A stretch of 7,600 nt of DNA from the NCBI GenBank assembly GCA_016939345.1, contig JAFGHG010000044.1, forward strand, positions 1 through 7,600. The letters are read 5' to 3'. The translations under genes were made by a program, and so were the position numbers. Origin of the DNA: Candidatus Omnitrophota bacterium (GTDB lineage: Bacteria; Omnitrophota; Gorgyraeia; Duberdicusellales; 4484-171). The notes under the pieces are model-generated. The model searched no databases, had not been told where the DNA came from, and saw only the letters and a list, made by a program, of their open reading frames with translations. Of this stretch, positions 5,232 to 7,600 are shown piece by piece (within the stretch, counting starts at the first letter, position 1; each line of letters starts with the position of its first letter).

Positions 5232-7343
5232 TTACTTAAATAATGAATAACTGATTATTACTGCACTAAAGACTATAGAGACCATAGACATGAGTTTTAA
5301 AAGAATATTTAATGAAGGTCCGGCTGTGTCCTTGAAAGGATCGCCGACTGTATCACCTATAACTGCTGCTTTATGAGCTGCAGACCCTTTACCTCCTAAT
5401 TTTCCTTCTTCAATATATTTTTTAGCATTATCCCAGGAACCGCCGGAATTAGCCATCATGACTGCCAGGACAAAACCCGATGAAAGAGCGCCGATCAAAA
5501 GGCCTACTTCTCCTTTAACCCCAAGCAAAATACCTGTAATAATCGGAGCAATAATAGCTAAAAGTGAAGGAAGTATCATCTCTTTTTGGGCTGCTTTAGT
5601 AGTAAGCGCAACACAGCGGGAATAATCAGCTTCTGCTTTTCCTTCTAGTAGTCCGGTTATCTCTCTGAATTGCCTTCTCACTTCCTCGATTATAGCACCG
5701 GCAGTGCGCCCGACTGCTTTAAGCGATAAGGAACAGAAGACAAAGGGCATCATGGCTCCTATGAAAATACCTATAATCACATTAGGCTCAAAAAGACTTA
5801 CACTGCTCATGTCAATATTAACTCCAAGACGTGCAGCCTCGTGGACAATATGGTCTCTATAAGCAACGATCAAAGCAAGAGCTGTTAAGGCAGCAGAACC
5901 AATTGCAAATCCTTTACCGGTTGCAGCTGTTGTGTTGCCCAGAGAATCAAGCTGGTCAGTGCGCTGCCTCACCTCCGGAGGAAGCTCTGCCATCTCAGAA
6001 ACCCCTCCGGCATTATCAGCTATCGGTCCGTACGCATCGGTCGACAAAGTAATCCCCAGGGTCGAAAGCATTCCCACCGCTGATATGCCTACTCCATACA
6101 AACCCATGCTAAAATTAGCGAAGCCTCCGCTTAAGGCAAAACTGGAAATAATAGCTATGCCTACAACAAGCACTGCTCCGAAAGGTGAAAGCATGCCTAA
6201 AGCAATTCCTTCTATGATAAGGGTAGCCGGACCGGTCTTAGCAGTATCGGCTAATTTCTGAGTGGGTTTATAGCCGGCAGAAGTAAAAAACTCTGTAAAC
6301 TGACCTATAAGTACTCCTGCCAGAAGGCCTATAACTACTGACCAGAAGATACCGAAATTTTCCGGAAGGTAAAATTTAATTATCAAGAAAGAAAAAACAA
6401 CTACCAGGCCGGCAGCTGTCCAGACGCCTTTTCTAAGGGCTCTTAAAAGGCCTTTTTGGGTAGCACCCTCTTTAGTCTGAACAAAGAAATATCCAATTAA
6501 AGAAGCGATTACACCGCATACAGCCATAAGCAGAGGCGTTATTACTCCTTTAAAACCAAGTCCTGCGGCCGCTGCCAAAGCCATAGTAGCGACAATGGAA
6601 TCGACATAAGACTCATAAAGATCAGCACCCATTCCCGCGACATCTCCGACATTATCTCCTACCTGATCTGCTATTACTGCCGGATTCCTTGGATCATCTT
6701 CGGGTATCCCTGCTTCGACCTTACCTACCAGATCAGCTCCTACATCAGCTGCTTTTGTATAGATCCCTCCTCCAAGACGGGCAAAAAGGGCATAGCTTGA
6801 AGCCCCCATGCCAAAACATAACATTGTCGAGGTTATAGCGGTAAAAAGTTCATTGCCGGCGAGAGGCTGACGGTAGGTAAAATACCACCTAAGGACAATA
6901 AACCAAGCAGACATCTCAAGCAATCCTAAACCTACAACCATAAGGCCCATTACAGTGCCGCCGCTGAAAGCCACCCTTAAGCCCTTATTTAAGCTCTGTT
7001 GAGCTGCATGGGCTGTTCTGGCATTGGATTTTGTTGCTACAAACATACCTAACCAGCCGCAAAACCCAGAAAAAAGCCCGCCGGTCAAAAAAGCAAAAGG
7101 CACAAAGACCACCAGAAAGCCTTTCAAATACATAAAATAAAGGATGCAAAAAACAATCACAAAAAACAATAAAACAACCTTGTACTGCTGCCACAAGTAA
7201 CCCCTTGCACCCTGATAGATATAGTTTGATATTGTTTTCATTTTCTCGCTTCCCTCAGGCTGTTTTAAAATCCAGAAAATAAGGTAGGCGCAGAATCCTA
7301 AAGCAATAATAGAACCGGCAAAAACAAATAAAATAGCGGTCAT
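5232..7343 (-). CDS. hppA: Membrane-bound ion-translocating pyrophosphatase (K+-dependent type)
   Basis: Integral membrane pyrophosphatase that couples hydrolysis of PPi to outward pumping of Na+ and/or H+ across the cytoplasmic membrane. The 703 residues match the family and are hydrophobic throughout, consistent with about 16 membrane helices. The substrate site is intact: TKAADVGADLVGKVE (196-210) and EDDPRNPA (215-222), DNVGDVAGMGADLYES (230-245), DAYGPIADNAGG (436-447) and GDTVGDPFKDTAGPSLN (663-679). GNTTAATGKG (469-478) has Ala473 and Gly476 where K+-independent enzymes have Lys and Thr, so it should need K+. E244 in DLYES sits at the position of the helix-6 glutamate of Na+-pumping members; this favours Na+ transport but does not prove it. 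ATG at 7343 overlaps the purA stop as ATGA, with AAAGGGGG six bases upstream. It is probably cotranscribed with purA. Confidence 0.97.
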   Translation of the reverse strand: MTAILFVFAGSIIALGFCAYLIFWILKQPEGSEKMKTISNYIYQGARGYLWQQYKVVLLFFVIVFCILYFMYLKGFLVVFVPFAFLTGGLFSGFCGWLGMFVATKSNARTAHAAQQSLNKGLRVAFSGGTVMGLMVVGLGLLEMSAWFIVLRWYFTYRQPLAGNELFTAITSTMLCFGMGASSYALFARLGGGIYTKAADVGADLVGKVEAGIPEDDPRNPAVIADQVGDNVGDVAGMGADLYESYVDSIVATMALAAAAGLGFKGVITPLLMAVCGVIASLIGYFFVQTKEGATQKGLLRALRKGVWTAAGLVVVFSFLIIKFYLPENFGIFWSVVIGLLAGVLIGQFTEFFTSAGYKPTQKLADTAKTGPATLIIEGIALGMLSPFGAVLVVGIAIISSFALSGGFANFSMGLYGVGISAVGMLSTLGITLSTDAYGPIADNAGGVSEMAELPPEVRQRTDQLDSLGNTTAATGKGFAIGSAALTALALIVAYRDHIVHEAARLGVNIDMSSVSLFEPNVIIGIFIGAMMPFVFCSLSLKAVGRTAGAIIEEVRRQFREITGLLEGKAEADYSRCVALTTKAAQKEMILPSLLAIIAPIITGILLGVKGEVGLLIGALSSGFVLAVMMANSGGSWDNAKKYIEEGKLGGKGSAAHKAAVIGDTVGDPFKDTAGPSLNILLKLMSMVSIVFSAVIISYSLFK

Positions 7344-7600
7344 AAAGATCCCCCTTTAGTCGTTTTTTTAAAAATAGCTTCTCTTTTTTTACCTACTGAT
7401 ATAAAACTTACCTTTACTCCTAAAAACTTTTCGATAAAAATCACATAGTCCTGAGCCTGCTTAGGAAGATCGATGAATCTTCTCGAGCCGTTTACCGGCT
7501 GCCTCCAGCCTTTAAATTCTCTGTAAACCGGCTCAATATTATCAAGACTATAAGGAAAAGACTTCACTGGTTTTCCTTTATATTTATAAGCAGTACATAC
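7340..7600 (-). CDS. purA: Adenylosuccinate synthase, C-terminal part, cut by window edge
   Basis: PurA joins IMP and aspartate using GTP to form adenylosuccinate, the first committed step to AMP. The frame is open to the right edge, giving 86 C-terminal residues of a protein usually near 430 long. They match the PurA end: VCTAYKYKGK at the edge, then IEPVYREFKGW, a LPKQAQDYVIFIE helix and the FISVGKKRE segment, equivalent to the guanine-nucleotide-binding ISxGPxR region. Here the usual Pro after Gly is Lys. A GTG at 7567 is internal and not the real start, since coding similarity continues upstream of it. The TGA stop overlaps the hppA ATG by four bases, indicating a purA-hppA transcription unit. 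Confidence 0.92.
   Translation of the reverse strand, partial: VCTAYKYKGKPVKSFPYSLDNIEPVYREFKGWRQPVNGSRRFIDLPKQAQDYVIFIEKFLGVKVSFISVGKKREAIFKKTTKGGSL

Noticed and set aside
5932..6261. Plus-strand open frame of 109 codons antisense to hppA.
   Set aside because: It lies wholly inside a strongly conserved membrane pyrophosphatase gene, has a low-complexity Pro/Lys/Ala-type translation and no family resemblance; it is a shadow frame. The same holds for the shorter plus-strand frame at 5831-6052.
6985..7194. Minus-strand 69-codon frame rich in Cys and Phe inside hppA.
   Set aside because: It is an alternative frame of the same strand within hppA; the odd composition comes from reading codons of membrane helices out of frame.
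7340..7567. A separate 75-residue gene starting at GTG 7567.
   Set aside because: The frame stays open to the window edge and the upstream residues (VCTAYKYKGK) continue the PurA alignment, so this is only the end of purA.
1..7600. Mobile element, phage, defence system or CRISPR array.
   Set aside because: No transposase, integrase, terminal repeats, regularly spaced repeats or defence domains were seen; all genes belong to ordinary chromosomal families and base composition looks even.

Overview
The window looks like a core-type chromosomal segment of an uncultured, AT-rich (about 40% G+C by eye), probably diderm and anaerobic bacterium. The lineage is a guess: the mix of a membrane pyrophosphatase, QueH, a YibQ-type periplasmic deacetylase and divergent sugar enzymes would suit Omnitrophota or a relative, but no marker here proves it. 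No transposase, integrase, CRISPR, tRNA or rRNA was seen.

Layout from right to left on the minus strand: the C-terminal end of purA (cut by the window edge) overlaps the start of hppA, a 703-residue ion-pumping membrane pyrophosphatase. A strong 12-bp hairpin at 5194-5226 separates hppA from a convergent plus-strand PilZ-domain gene (4755-5171), which has its own good sigma70-type promoter. A 150-bp divergent intergenic region (4605-4754) holds both that promoter and a minus-strand promoter very close to the first gene of a long operon.

That minus-strand operon runs from 4604 to the left edge: cysteine-cluster (YkgJ-like) protein, GH5 glycoside hydrolase without signal peptide, divergent ribulose-phosphate 3-epimerase, YibQ-like membrane-anchored divergent polysaccharide deacetylase, QueH epoxyqueuosine reductase, YhcC-type radical SAM protein, and the start of dtd (D-aminoacyl-tRNA deacylase, cut by the edge). 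Genes overlap by 17-32 nt or are 3-26 nt apart, so translation is probably coupled. The operon has two themes: carbohydrate chemistry (GH5, epimerase, deacetylase) and tRNA maintenance or modification with Fe-S chemistry (QueH, YhcC, Dtd).

Nothing here clearly amounts to a new system. The points most worth following are the QueH-YhcC-Dtd grouping as a hint to the unknown YhcC substrate, the epimerase that lacks a canonical metal-ligand histidine, the cytoplasmic-looking GH5 enzyme, and a nearly leaderless operon start.
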